Part shown: one piece after another, positions 48,427-57,772 of the stretch
Position numbering within the stretch: the first letter of the stretch is position 1
How the letters are laid out: each line of letters begins with the position of its first letter
Assembly (NCBI GenBank): GCA_964344055.1
Contig: CAYFLT010000015.1
Coordinates: forward strand, 1-64,000
From: OFTM10 sp964344055
Lineage (GTDB): Bacteria > Actinomycetota > Acidimicrobiia > Acidimicrobiales > Aldehydirespiratoraceae
DNA length: 64,000 nucleotides
Direction of reading: 5' to 3'
Notes under the pieces: generated by a model
Database searches by the model: none
Seen by the model: the letters and a program-made list of their open reading frames with translations, nothing else
What the model was told of the DNA's origin: nothing
Position numbers and translations under genes: made by a program

Positions 48427-49898
48427 ACCGAGCGCCAACGCTCTCGCAACAGGTGAGGCCCGTCCTGGAGCGGGCCGCTCAGTTGTACCGGGGCGGACCA
48501 CAGCATCAGAAGATCGAGCAGCTCCTGGATCGCCTCGAGGAACCGATGCGGGTGGCGATCGCGGGCAGGGTGAAAGCCGGGAAGTCAACCCTCCTCAATG
48601 CCCTGGTCGGGGATGAACTCGCCGCAACCGACGCCGGCGAGTGCACGAGGATCGTCACGTGGTACCGATTCGGGACCACCTATCGCGTCACCCTTCATCC
48701 ACGACACGCGCCGGTTTCCGAGGTCCGATTTCGTCGCGAGACGGGCGCTCTCGACATCGACGTCGGAGGGCACGATCCTTCGGACCTGCGCCGCATCGTG
48801 GTCGAGTGGCCGTCTCAGATCCTCGAGGACGTAACGCTGATCGACACCCCCGGTGTCGGCTCGATCACCGCGGACGTCGCCAGGCCCACCTTCGAGTTGC
48901 TCGGTTCGGGCGATGGCACCGCGTCGGAGGTCGATGCGGTGCTCTACCTGCTGCGTCATGTACACGGATCCGACGCGGGGATCCTCGAGGCATTCCACGG
49001 CCACTCGTTGTCGACCTCGCCCACGACCGCCCTTGGAATACTGTCGCGCGCCGACGAGATCGCGGCTGGCCGGCTCGACTCCATGCAGGCCGCGGAGCGT
49101 GCCGCGGCTCGACTTCGCGAGGATCGGCGCCTGCGACGGCTCGTTCAGACCGTGTTCCCGGTGGCGGGCCTTCTCGCGCAGGCCGGTGCAGGCCTCCGCC
49201 AGGCGGACTTTGCGGCGTTGAGGGCCCTGGCCACGCTCGACGACACGACTTCTCGGGCTCTGATCCTGAGTGTCGATCGGTTCGGTGCGGAAGGTGTCGT
49301 GGCCGGAGTGCCGGCCCCGGTTCGGAGGGACCTCCTCGACCGGCTGGGGATGGTCGGGGTGAGGTTGGCGATCGCCCACCTCCAGCGTGACCGACAGATG
49401 AGTGCCGACGAACTCGCCAATCGGCTCGTCGAGATCAGCGGGATTCGACGCGTTCGCGAGGCGCTGCTCGGACAGTTCGCGTCACGAGCGGATCTTCTGC
49501 GCACGTACACCGCACTGCGGGTGTTGTCCTCACTCGCTGCCGACCCGGTCGATGGCACCGAGTCGTTGCTCAGGGATGTCGAACGGTTGGCGGCCTCGAT
49601 GCACGAGTTCAGCGAACTCGGCGTTCTCGACGCCATCCGGGGCGGTGAGATCGAGCTCCCAGGTGAGCTGGTCGTCGATGCCGAACAGCTGCTCGGCGTC
49701 GACGGCCCGGCGGTACATCGTCGACTGGGGTTGGCCGCGGACGTCGAATCCGGTGAGCTCCTCCATCGTGCTGGCGTGGAGCTCTCGCGCTGGAGCCGAT
49801 TCGCGGAGCACCCGTTGACCCCGGTCCCGTCCGCCGAAGTGGCGCGGGTGCTGGTTCGCACTTGCGAAGGGATCGTGGTGGGGCTGACCGCCGAGTGA
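48423..49898 (+). CDS. dynamin-like GTPase B (IniC-like partner)
   Basis: 491 aa from GTG48423 (GTGA overlap with gene A). G1 VAIAGRVKAGKSTLLNALVG (residues 44-63), G2 Thr in ATDAGECTRIVTWYRFG, G3 LIDTPGVGSI (about 140), G4 replaced by LSRADEI (TKxD not conserved). Followed by helices and a long C-terminal stalk without any membrane hairpin. The lack of a paddle and the degenerate G4 suggest it works as the soluble partner of GTPase A. Together they probably form a heteromeric coat. The 89 bp to the next gene have no other feature. Confidence 0.82.
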   Translation: MNRAPTLSQQVRPVLERAAQLYRGGPQHQKIEQLLDRLEEPMRVAIAGRVKAGKSTLLNALVGDELAATDAGECTRIVTWYRFGTTYRVTLHPRHAPVSEVRFRRETGALDIDVGGHDPSDLRRIVVEWPSQILEDVTLIDTPGVGSITADVARPTFELLGSGDGTASEVDAVLYLLRHVHGSDAGILEAFHGHSLSTSPTTALGILSRADEIAAGRLDSMQAAERAAARLREDRRLRRLVQTVFPVAGLLAQAGAGLRQADFAALRALATLDDTTSRALILSVDRFGAEGVVAGVPAPVRRDLLDRLGMVGVRLAIAHLQRDRQMSADELANRLVEISGIRRVREALLGQFASRADLLRTYTALRVLSSLAADPVDGTESLLRDVERLAASMHEFSELGVLDAIRGGEIELPGELVVDAEQLLGVDGPAVHRRLGLAADVESGELLHRAGVELSRWSRFAEHPLTPVPSAEVARVLVRTCEGIVVGLTAE

Positions 49899-49987
49899 TC
49901 GGGCTCCTTCGAAATGGCCCTTCGCCTCTTGCCTCGAGCCGGCGATTGATCGACGTTCGGGTCAAGGGCAGATCGCGGAGGTGAGTC

Positions 49988-52351
49988 ATGTCCGAGGAAG
50001 GCAAGGAGTGGAGTAGGCGTCTACAAGAGGCACAGCGACGGGAACAGGAGCAGTCGAACGCCGGGGACGACGAGGCGGGGTTCGACCCCGACAGCGGGAT
50101 CGTCATTGTGCGTAGCGATCCCAGGCCCCCGGAGCTCGGCAACATCGTGATGCCGAGCGACCTGGTCAAGCCGGGTGGCGCGGAAGCGGGCATCATCGGT
50201 CGTGACGACATCATCAATCGTGACGATCTCAGCCCGGAGCAGAAGGAAGAACTGCTCCGGATCATCAATCGTGACGACATCATCGGTCGTGACGACATCA
50301 TCAATCGCGATGACATCAGCCTCGAGTACAAGCACATCCTGCTCGACATCATCGGTCGTGACGACATCATCGGTCGGGACGACATCATCAATCGCGATGA
50401 CATCTCTCCCGAGCACAGAGAGGTACTGCTCGACATCCTGGGCCGGGACGACATCATCGGTCGCGACGACATCCTGAGCGCGGCCATCCCAGAGGAGATG
50501 AAGGAAGACCTCCTCGAACTCGTCGTCCGGGACAACTACGTCGACATGGACGTGTACGTCAACGAGGACGGCGTCGGTCCCGGTGCGCCGTACCTCGATT
50601 TCGGAGGGACCGATCACTTCGACGATGGGAACGTGGTCCGCAATCTCGAGCACAGTGCAGCACGTCGCGGTCCGTGGGACACCTTCGTACCGACCGAGGA
50701 AACCGGTGACGTCGACGACGAGACATCCGGAGCCGGAGCCGACGGGTCGATCTCCTCGGCACAGCAGGCGGTCGGAACTGCGCCCATCTACACGCTTCCC
50801 TACGTGTTCCCCGAAGGCATGCCCATCGAGGACCTCAGCGACGTTGTGACGGGTGAGGGATCCGGTCAGGCCGTGGAACTCGAGGCGGTGGCCGGGTGCC
50901 GCGCCGAAGCCGACCGAGCCGTCTCGGACGCCCACAACGCTTGCGACGCTGCACAGACCCAGATCGAGGAAGGCGAGCGCACGGTCGGAGAGGCTTCGCT
51001 GATCCAGACCCGGCTCGAGCAGGCTGCGGTGGCCACGGGGCACGAAGGCCTACGAGACCAGATCTTCAACACGGTAGACGGTGCGCTCGTGACGGTCACC
51101 GAATCGATCGGTGGCGCAGCGGGCCTCGGTGAGGGCGTCAGGGTGAGGGAGGACCCGCTCGACCCATCCGTCCAGATCGTGCGGGTGATCCAGGGCGACG
51201 GCACGGGTGACGTCATCACCCAACGCCGCGCCGGTGATCACACAGTGACCCAGATCGAGACCATCGAGGGCGTCTTCGCCAACGACTCCGAGCGTCCGGA
51301 CCAGTACGTCATGATCGCCAGAGGGACGGAGCTGACCATCGTCGTCGACCCGGACTCGACCACCATCCAGGATCCGGACGCAGGTATCCACATCGTCGAG
51401 GCCGTCGGTGGTGAACCGATGACCGTCGTCACGCACGAAGCCGGTGATTTCACGTGTGTCCAGCACGGCGGGGATGTCCCCCGGCTCGTGCTGTATCCCG
51501 GAGACCAATCGATGGCGATCGAGAGCTTCCGAGATGGCGGCGAACTCGTGCTCCGTTTCGGTGGCGAACACGGGGGGAGCATCTGTCGTCACCCGAACGG
51601 AGCAGTCTCGATCGAGGCGGCCGGAGACGGCACCCGGGTCCATCACGACCCCGCGGCCGACTACGACACCGTGATCGAACTCGGCGACAACGGCAGCCTC
51701 GTATTCCGGTCCGGTGACTCGACGACCCTGATCACCACCGGCTCTGGAATGTCGCTGCTCGATGAATCCGGTGCGATGACACCTCTGCCTGAGGCCGAAG
51801 CGGCCAACCGGGCCGAGACGTCGGCGCAACCCATCGGGCCGCCGGACACCACAGACGAGCAGGCTGGCAACGTCCTGGAGGGCCTCTTCGAGGGCCTCGA
51901 AGGTGGCACCTTCGTCTACAGCCCGATTGTCATCGACATCAGCATCGGTGGGCTGGGGCCAGCGGCGACCGATGCCGAGCTGGCTTCCCCAGACGATGCG
52001 ACATCGGTCGATGTGGATGGGCTCGAGGCGCTCACTTCGGATCAACTCGTTGCCGTCGCGGATCGCCTCCGCGACGCCGCAGCCGAGATCGACGAAATCG
52101 CTGACGGCTCCGACGCGGCTTCGGCCCAGGGGCGTGATGCCGGCACCGACACTGCAGGCACGATCGACGCGCCGGTGTTCGACGACACCGAGGACGAGCC
52201 TGTCGTGATGCCTGTCGTGACGACCGAACCGGCCGCGTCGGACGACCCCTCCGTGGACGAGGAAGAAGACAGCATCCTCGAACAAGTAGGCGACGCAATC
52301 GAGGACTTCATCGAGGACGTCAAGGATGGACTCGAGGACCTCTTCGACTGA
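49988..52351 (+). CDS. RDDI-repeat protein of the dynamin-Hsp70 operon
   Basis: 787 aa; not a family I recognise. Residues 1-65: charged and helical start. Residues 69-184: four consecutive 29-residue repeats IIGRDDIINRDDIS-E---LL-II-RDD (see repeat entry). Residues about 195-285: acidic linker. Residues about 295-350: a helix (CRAEADRAVSDAHNACDAAQTQIEEGER). Residues 360-620: beta-rich repeats (VIQGDGTGDVITQR, HIVEAVGGEPMTVV, AVSIEAAGDGTRVHHD, GSLVFRSGDSTTLITTG) suggesting a beta-solenoid. C-terminus: very acidic amphipathic helix (EEEDSILEQVGDAIEDF). No signal peptide. It occupies the place of IniB in iniBAC and may be the client or scaffold of the dynamins and Hsp70. Confidence 0.7.
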   Translation: MSEEGKEWSRRLQEAQRREQEQSNAGDDEAGFDPDSGIVIVRSDPRPPELGNIVMPSDLVKPGGAEAGIIGRDDIINRDDLSPEQKEELLRIINRDDIIGRDDIINRDDISLEYKHILLDIIGRDDIIGRDDIINRDDISPEHREVLLDILGRDDIIGRDDILSAAIPEEMKEDLLELVVRDNYVDMDVYVNEDGVGPGAPYLDFGGTDHFDDGNVVRNLEHSAARRGPWDTFVPTEETGDVDDETSGAGADGSISSAQQAVGTAPIYTLPYVFPEGMPIEDLSDVVTGEGSGQAVELEAVAGCRAEADRAVSDAHNACDAAQTQIEEGERTVGEASLIQTRLEQAAVATGHEGLRDQIFNTVDGALVTVTESIGGAAGLGEGVRVREDPLDPSVQIVRVIQGDGTGDVITQRRAGDHTVTQIETIEGVFANDSERPDQYVMIARGTELTIVVDPDSTTIQDPDAGIHIVEAVGGEPMTVVTHEAGDFTCVQHGGDVPRLVLYPGDQSMAIESFRDGGELVLRFGGEHGGSICRHPNGAVSIEAAGDGTRVHHDPAADYDTVIELGDNGSLVFRSGDSTTLITTGSGMSLLDESGAMTPLPEAEAANRAETSAQPIGPPDTTDEQAGNVLEGLFEGLEGGTFVYSPIVIDISIGGLGPAATDAELASPDDATSVDVDGLEALTSDQLVAVADRLRDAAAEIDEIADGSDAASAQGRDAGTDTAGTIDAPVFDDTEDEPVVMPVVTTEPAASDDPSVDEEEDSILEQVGDAIEDFIEDVKDGLEDLFD
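50192..50539 (+). repeat. four 87-bp (29-residue) coding repeats, RDDI type
   Basis: Residues 69-97, 98-126, 127-155 and 156-184 of the protein each begin IIGRDDI; repeats 1-3 continue INRDD(L/I)S, then a helical LL(D/R)I stretch, then (N/G)RDD. The fourth is degenerate after IIGRDDI. At DNA level ATCATCGGTCGTGACGACAT recurs. Confidence 0.9.
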
Positions 52352-52362
52352 TTGGTAGGCAG

Positions 52363-53821
52363 ATGGCGTACGGCCTGGGCATAGATCTCGGGACCAGCTT
52401 CACGGCCGCGGCCATCTGTCGTGACGGGATGGCTCAGGTCGTCGAGCTGGGGAGCCACTCGGCCGCAGTCCCCACCGTCCTGCTCCTGCGACCCGACGAG
52501 GACGATCTCGTCGGCGAAGGGGCCGAGTGGAGATCGACCGCCGAGCCCGGACGGGTCGCGCGCCTGTTCAAGCGTCGAATGGGCGACCCCGTCCCGATGC
52601 TGATCGATGGCACGCCGTACTCGGCCGATCGGCTCATGGCCCGGTTCCTGAGGTGGGTCGTGGCCACGGTCAGCGAGCGGGAGGGTGAGGCACCGTCGAG
52701 GATCGCCGTGACACACCCCGCGAACTGGGGCCCGTACAAGCTCGAGCAGTTCAGCAGCGCCACCGAGGCCGCGGACATCGCGGACCCGAAATTTCTCACC
52801 GAGCCGGAGGCCGCCGCGATCTACTACGCCTCGCGGGAGAGCGTGGCACGCGGTGCCGTGGTTGCCGTCTACGACCTCGGCGGTGGGACATTCGATGTCG
52901 CGCTGCTGAGAAGGGGAGCCGACGGAGGGTTCGACGTCCTCGGCGACCCGGTCGGCATCGAGCGGATGGGAGGTGTCGATTTCGATCAGGCGGTCTTCGG
53001 CCACGTCATGGACGAGATCAAGACTGCGGTTGCCGAACTCGACGAGGACGACAGCGTGGTGATGAGGGCCCTGGTCCAGCTCCGCCGGGACTGCGTCCTG
53101 GCGAAGGAGCTGCTCTCGATCGACAGCTCTGCCGCCGTGCCGGTCATGCTCCCGAATCTTCAGACAGAAGTCCGCATCACGCGTGCCGAATTCGAGGAGA
53201 TGATCAGACCGAACCTGCTCGAGACGATCGAAGCGCTCCGGCGAGCACTTCGCCGTGCCGCGCTGGAACCGTCTGATCTCGAGGCTGTTCTGTTGGTCGG
53301 TGGGAGTTCGCGCATCCCCCTCGCCGGCGAACTTGTCTCCGCCGAGCTCGGACGACCGGTTGCCATCGACACTCACCCCAAGTTCGCGGTAGCGCTCGGG
53401 GCTTCGATCGTGGCCATGGACGGCGCCCCACCGGCGCCGACCCAGGTGCCTGATTTGTCCGTCAGCGACGAAACAGCCGAGATCGCCGATGATCCGCCGA
53501 GCCTCGATCTGAGCTGTGGGGAGTGTGGGTTCGAGAATCGTGAGGGGGTGCGGTTCTGTGAGGAGTGTGGCGAGCGGCTGACCGGATCCGAGGTTGCCGA
53601 TGCGCCGGATGTGCCGGAGGCGGGGTTGAGCTGTGGGGAGTGTGGGTTCGAGAATCGTGAGGGGGTGCGGTTCTGTGAGGANNNNNNNNNNNNNNNNNNN
53701 NNNNNNNNNNNNNNNNNNNNNNNNNNNNNNNNNNNNNNNNNNNNNNNNNNNNNNNNNNNNNNNNNNNNNNNNNNNNNNNNNGTGTGGCTCGGCCGCGTCC
53801 CATGGGGCTGGGATCGACTGA
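52363..53821 (+). CDS. Hsp70-family ATPase with C-terminal tandem zinc ribbons (contains gap)
   Basis: Actin-like ATPase of the DnaK type: phosphate-1 YGLGIDLGTSFTAAAI (residues 3-18), connect-1 region FLTEPEAAAIYYA, phosphate-2 VYDLGGGTFDVALL (about 169-182), adenosine motif VLLVGGSSRIPLAGELV (about 308-324). The usual beta-sandwich substrate-binding domain is absent; from residue about 385 there are zinc ribbons CGECGFENREGVRFCEECGERL repeated every 39 residues, the second running into a 100-N gap. After the gap, CGSAASHGAGID-stop is read as the end of the last ribbon (stop 53819-53821). The number of ribbons in the gap is unknown. Last gene of the operon; the ribbons may replace client binding. 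Confidence 0.82.
53511..53681 (+). repeat. 117-bp tandem zinc-ribbon repeat ending at the gap
   Basis: 54 bases at 53511-53564 recur without change at 53628-53681 (period 117 bp, 39 codons). Such exact repeats explain the assembly break. Confidence 0.95.
53682..53781. other. assembly gap (100 N)
   Basis: Standard-size scaffold gap within the zinc-ribbon repeat of the Hsp70 gene; the real length is unknown. Confidence 0.99.
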
Positions 53822-53833
53822 CCCGTGAAGTGG

Positions 53834-54478
53834 TCAGAAGAGCGCGGCGGGATCGATGCCGTCGATGACGAGCCTCCCGACCAGCCAGGCCCACCGGTCA
53901 CGCTCATCTCGCTCGGCAACCCGGGTGGGGAGTGATCGATCGGCGGGCCGGTGTCGTGCGATCCACCAACGCTGCAGGAGGGAGCTGTCTCGGGTGACGT
54001 AGTCGGCGGGAACATCGGCCAGCCGATAGCCGAGTCCGAGGTCGAGGCGATGCACCTCCACCTCGCGGCGACGGGCCAGGGGGAGAAGGCCGGCCGGTTG
54101 CGCTCCGCTGAGGAGTCGGACTTCCCGGTCCCAGTCGGAGACCGATCGGAATCGGTCGTCGAGCGCTTCACTCGAGCCCGCGAGGTCGTCGACGATCGCC
54201 GGCCAAGGGCGGGTGGACCCGGCGGCGATTGCCTGGTTCCGGCCTTCCCAGCCATCTTCGTACTGGGGTCGCCCGTCGAGGACCGCGATCTGGCTCCGTG
54301 CGTTCCCGGCGAGGTGGGTGAGCACTGCGCCGACCGGCCATCCGGGGAGGCGGGTTGGTTGGTCGACGGCGACCGGCCCGGCGGATTCCAGATCGGCGAG
54401 CAGACCGCGATGGCTCACCGCCACGCCGTGTGCCTCGGCGACCGGATCGGTGAAGTCGGAGTAGCTGATGGCGGTCAA
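53834..54478 (-). CDS. maleylpyruvate isomerase-like, DinB-fold mycothiol-dependent enzyme
   Basis: 214 aa. MDMPI N-domain (DinB-like four-helix bundle): LPGWPVGAVLTHLAGNA, with the first metal His, and RRREVEVHRLDLGLGY, with the Glu and the third His, give the H...ExxxH metal site. The Trp-rich C-terminal part (RWWIARHRPADRS) follows. Such enzymes use mycothiol as cofactor, which agrees with an actinobacterial host. Substrate unknown. Convergent with the Hsp70 gene (12 bp apart). Confidence 0.82.
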   Translation of the reverse strand: MTAISYSDFTDPVAEAHGVAVSHRGLLADLESAGPVAVDQPTRLPGWPVGAVLTHLAGNARSQIAVLDGRPQYEDGWEGRNQAIAAGSTRPWPAIVDDLAGSSEALDDRFRSVSDWDREVRLLSGAQPAGLLPLARRREVEVHRLDLGLGYRLADVPADYVTRDSSLLQRWWIARHRPADRSLPTRVAERDERDRWAWLVGRLVIDGIDPAALF

Positions 54479-54549
54479 CGCTAGGAGCCGGATGGGCTTC
54501 GTGCCGTGGGATCCGATCAGACGCGTCCGCGGACGCGTCAGCCCCGGCG

Positions 54550-55338
54550 TCAGTCAGCGCCCGGCTGCCGCGAAGTGAGGCAGTAGGGCATGCCTGCGGG
54601 ATCGACCAGGCTTGTCCAGTGGGTCGTCGTCTTGACGATTTGCGCGCCCGCCCGTTGGTGCCGTTCGGTCAGCACCGACACGTGCTCGCCGCACGAGAGA
54701 TCCAGGTGCGCCCTCCCGCCGCCGCGATCCTCTGGCCCGAGTCGCTGGATCAGGACTCGAAGAGGAAGCCCCAGAGGTTGTGCGAACGAGCGGTATTCGG
54801 CGAGTTCGGTCGGGTTGACCGCCCATCCGGTGAGCTGTGACCAGAACTGCACATCGGCATCGAATTGGTCGTGAGGAACGTCGAGGCAGATCTGGTCGGC
54901 CGCGTGTGGGAGCACAGGATCGATTGCCGGGGCGCGTTCCGCCTCGTTGCTGTGGGGAACGATGCAGAACGGCACGCCACCCGGCGTCTGCAGCACGGCG
55001 TGCCCAGGGCGGGCAATGAGGGTTGCGCCCAAGTCGGTCGCCCGCTCGGTCATGGCCGGGATGTCCTCGACGGCAAGGTCGAGGTGCACGCGGGCCGGGC
55101 CGGCGTCGATGCGCTGCAGTTCGAGGTGAATGTCGCCCGCCTCGGGGATCAACGGGACGAACTCGTCGTGCTCGGGGTGGATTTCCCCCCGCCGCGTGCT
55201 CGTGAGCTCCACCCAGAAGTCGCCCGCCACGTCGAAGAGGGCCGCAGGGATGTCGATCACGGCGTTGAACCACTTGATCAGCTGACGCTGTCCGGTGCGG
55301 GGAACTTCGATCCTTTGCGCCGCGGGTGACGGTTCCAC
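54550..55338 (-). CDS. double VOC-domain (glyoxalase-like) protein
   Basis: About 262 aa from a GTG at 55338 (the frame is open to 55431; the start is uncertain). Two VOC domains: WFNAVIDIPAALFDVAGDFWVELT ... HLDLAVEDIPAMTERATDLGATLI ... TPGGVPFCIVPHS, then DQICLDVPHDQFDADVQFWSQLTGWAVNP ... HLDLSCGEHVSVLTERHQRAGAQIV ... DPAGMPYCLTSRQPG. Each carries the usual W-opening and the P-G-PFC end. Typical of the actinobacterial glyoxalase-like group. Metal ligands and role unknown. Confidence 0.75.
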   Translation of the reverse strand: MEPSPAAQRIEVPRTGQRQLIKWFNAVIDIPAALFDVAGDFWVELTSTRRGEIHPEHDEFVPLIPEAGDIHLELQRIDAGPARVHLDLAVEDIPAMTERATDLGATLIARPGHAVLQTPGGVPFCIVPHSNEAERAPAIDPVLPHAADQICLDVPHDQFDADVQFWSQLTGWAVNPTELAEYRSFAQPLGLPLRVLIQRLGPEDRGGGRAHLDLSCGEHVSVLTERHQRAGAQIVKTTTHWTSLVDPAGMPYCLTSRQPGAD

Positions 55339-55462
55339 AGTTGCGACCCTACTGGGGTGGAAAGTGGCAGGACGGAGCAGCGGCCGCCAACTCGCGAGAT
55401 GATTCACTCCACATCGACCCAACGGTCCCACCGCGTAGTGCCACAGCCGCGTCGAGCAGACC

Positions 55463-56264
<802 letters not shown>

Positions 56265-56588
56265 TCAGTGGTCTGGATCGGCCGGTTCGTGCAGCCAGAT
56301 CGACAACGTGATCGGGATCACCACGGTCGGGTCCTGGTCGTCGACCTTCGCGATTAGGTCGAAACTCTCGACGGTGCGGGCGTTGTCGATACGGAGCCGG
56401 CGACGACCGGGAGCGATGATCTCGAGCACGTCGAAGGCCTCGGCGAGATAGTCCAAAATGTCGTCGGTGAGGTCATAGCGGATGAAGTCGTCGGCGCAGT
56501 AGCGGCCCTGTTCGAGGTCACGGGTCGCGGGGAGCTGCAGACGAGCTTCGGCTTCGAGCCATGCCCGCGCGTGCGGGTCGATCTGCAC
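56265..56588 (-). CDS. hypothetical protein, second of a small gene pair
   Basis: 107 aa from a GTG start at 56588. Mixed acidic sequence: ARAWLEAEARLQLPATRDLEQGRYCADDFIRYDLTDDILDYLAEAFDVLEIIAPGRRRLRIDN, then ESFDLIAKVDDQDPTVVIPITLSIWLHEP. Hydrophobic strands at the C-terminus suggest a compact alpha/beta fold. No family recognised. Its start is 9 bp behind the stop of the upstream small gene, an arrangement like that of toxin-antitoxin or accessory pairs, but nothing in the sequence proves that. Confidence 0.45.
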   Translation of the reverse strand: MQIDPHARAWLEAEARLQLPATRDLEQGRYCADDFIRYDLTDDILDYLAEAFDVLEIIAPGRRRLRIDNARTVESFDLIAKVDDQDPTVVIPITLSIWLHEPADPDH

Positions 56589-56597
56589 CCTGGAGAC

Positions 56598-56828
56598 CTA
56601 CTGCTGATTCGGAATCAACTGCTCACGCCGGGTCTCAGCATCACCGAGACGCTCCAACAGAACGGCTCGCTGCTGAGGTGTCTCCGCAGGGTTGCGAGTG
56701 ACGTAGCGATGCCCCGAGTCAGCTGCCGCGAGCTCCTCGTCGCTCAGCCCATCGAGATATGCCATCTCCGCCAGGCGCCCCTCAACCGTTGAACGGTCGA
56801 ACTGAGGCGTCTCGTGGCTCAGATCCAT
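56598..56828 (-). CDS. hypothetical protein, first of a small gene pair
   Basis: 76 aa. Charged and helical: MDLSHETPQFDRSTVEGRLAEMAYLDGLSDEELAAADSGHRYVTRNPAETPQQRAVLLERLGDAE. The two regular helices and its size would suit an antitoxin or a small regulator, but no DNA-binding motif is evident. Together with the following gene it is the only plausible cargo between the two 37-bp repeats. Confidence 0.45.
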   Translation of the reverse strand: MDLSHETPQFDRSTVEGRLAEMAYLDGLSDEELAAADSGHRYVTRNPAETPQQRAVLLERLGDAETRREQLIPNQQ

Positions 56829-57472
56829 GAGACAACCCTAGCCGCGGGCACCAATGCGCCACAGAACGGCACTGATGCGGTGCCCTTCAGCGAGGGTCGA
56901 TGGAGTGGTCAACGAGCTAGCTTCGTGAGCGTGGCGGAGCATCTGGTCCTGAGGTTGGCGAGGCGATGCGTCGACTTCATTGCCGGGATGGTCCTGTTCG
57001 CTCCGATTGTCGTCGTGCCGCCCCTGTTGTCGGCTCGGTTGTCCTGATGGCCACGTGCACACCCGTACCCCGCCCATCTCACGCGCTGACAAACCGGCAT
57101 TCGCAATCGCCCTGGGGCGAGGATGTCATCGCCGGAGGCGCTTGCTATCGCCCACTCAGAATCTCCTTGATCCAAGCCGCGCGGCCACCCAGGTTCGGCC
57201 TATCAGTGGCGCTCGATAGTCGCGGCTGATCGTGCCGCCCGGGTGCGGCGGAACGTCGCTCCGTTGACGCTGCTGGGTCACTGATCGGGGACTGTCGGAT
57301 GCCTATGTATCGGCGCCGATCTGAGGGCGCACAGACCCTGGAGGCGAAGCCGTCAACCACCCGAGGGGTCCGCGTCTCGACCGTGACCACGGGCCGCCTC
57401 GGCCGATTTCGATGCCGCCGAGCCGAGCCCCAAAACCGCCGAATCCCCTGCGTCTGCAGGGGATTCGCTCAG

Positions 57473-57477
<5 letters not shown>
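56829..57477. other. about 650 bp without a convincing gene
   Basis: Short frames exist on both strands, but none has a ribosome site, a recognisable motif or consistent codon use. The peptide phrase QKVGSSNLSG that appears in two minus frames near 55860 and 57490 is only the translated tRNA fragment. The section contains a strong hairpin at 57440-57467. Confidence 0.5.
57440..57467. terminator. 12-bp perfect inverted repeat beside repeat copy 2
   Basis: CGAATCCCCTGC (57440-57451), loop GTCT, GCAGGGGATTCG (57456-57467). It lies 10 bp from the 37-bp repeat. It could be a terminator of the lost element or of a tRNA transcript. Confidence 0.4.
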
Positions 57478-57514
<37 letters not shown>

Positions 57515-57772
57515 GTGGAGCCGAGTGGTTGGCCGCTGTTTGCCAGTGTTGGCCGATGGTGTCGTTTATGGCCCTTGAGCCGGGCCTTTGCTGTGTTCGC
57601 CTTGACCGCTGGATACCCCTGCTGACCGCCTTGATCTCCGGGATCTTCTCACGGATCTTCTCAGAGGCCGTCGCTCGACATCGGGGTGCGTGAGTACGGG
57701 CGACGGCGTCGTGTGGCCGCCGCTGAACGCGACGGCAGCGGTGGCCATCGTCTCGACCACCAGAGAGGTCCG
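57515..57772. other. 258 bp without a gene
   Basis: Between repeat copy 2 and the stop of the giant gene. Contains a short direct repeat GGATCTTCTCA (about 57643-57653 and 57654-57664). No tRNA 5' half and no integrase remnant detected. Confidence 0.45.

Noticed and set aside
50192..50539. Regularly spaced repeats suggesting a CRISPR array
   Set aside because: The 87-bp period keeps frame, and the units differ by synonymous and conservative changes; it is coding sequence in the RDDI protein. No CRISPR or cas gene was found in the window.
56814..57047. 77-codon plus-strand frame with a hydrophobic end
   Set aside because: It overlaps the start of the small minus-strand gene, has no ribosome site and no recognisable motif.
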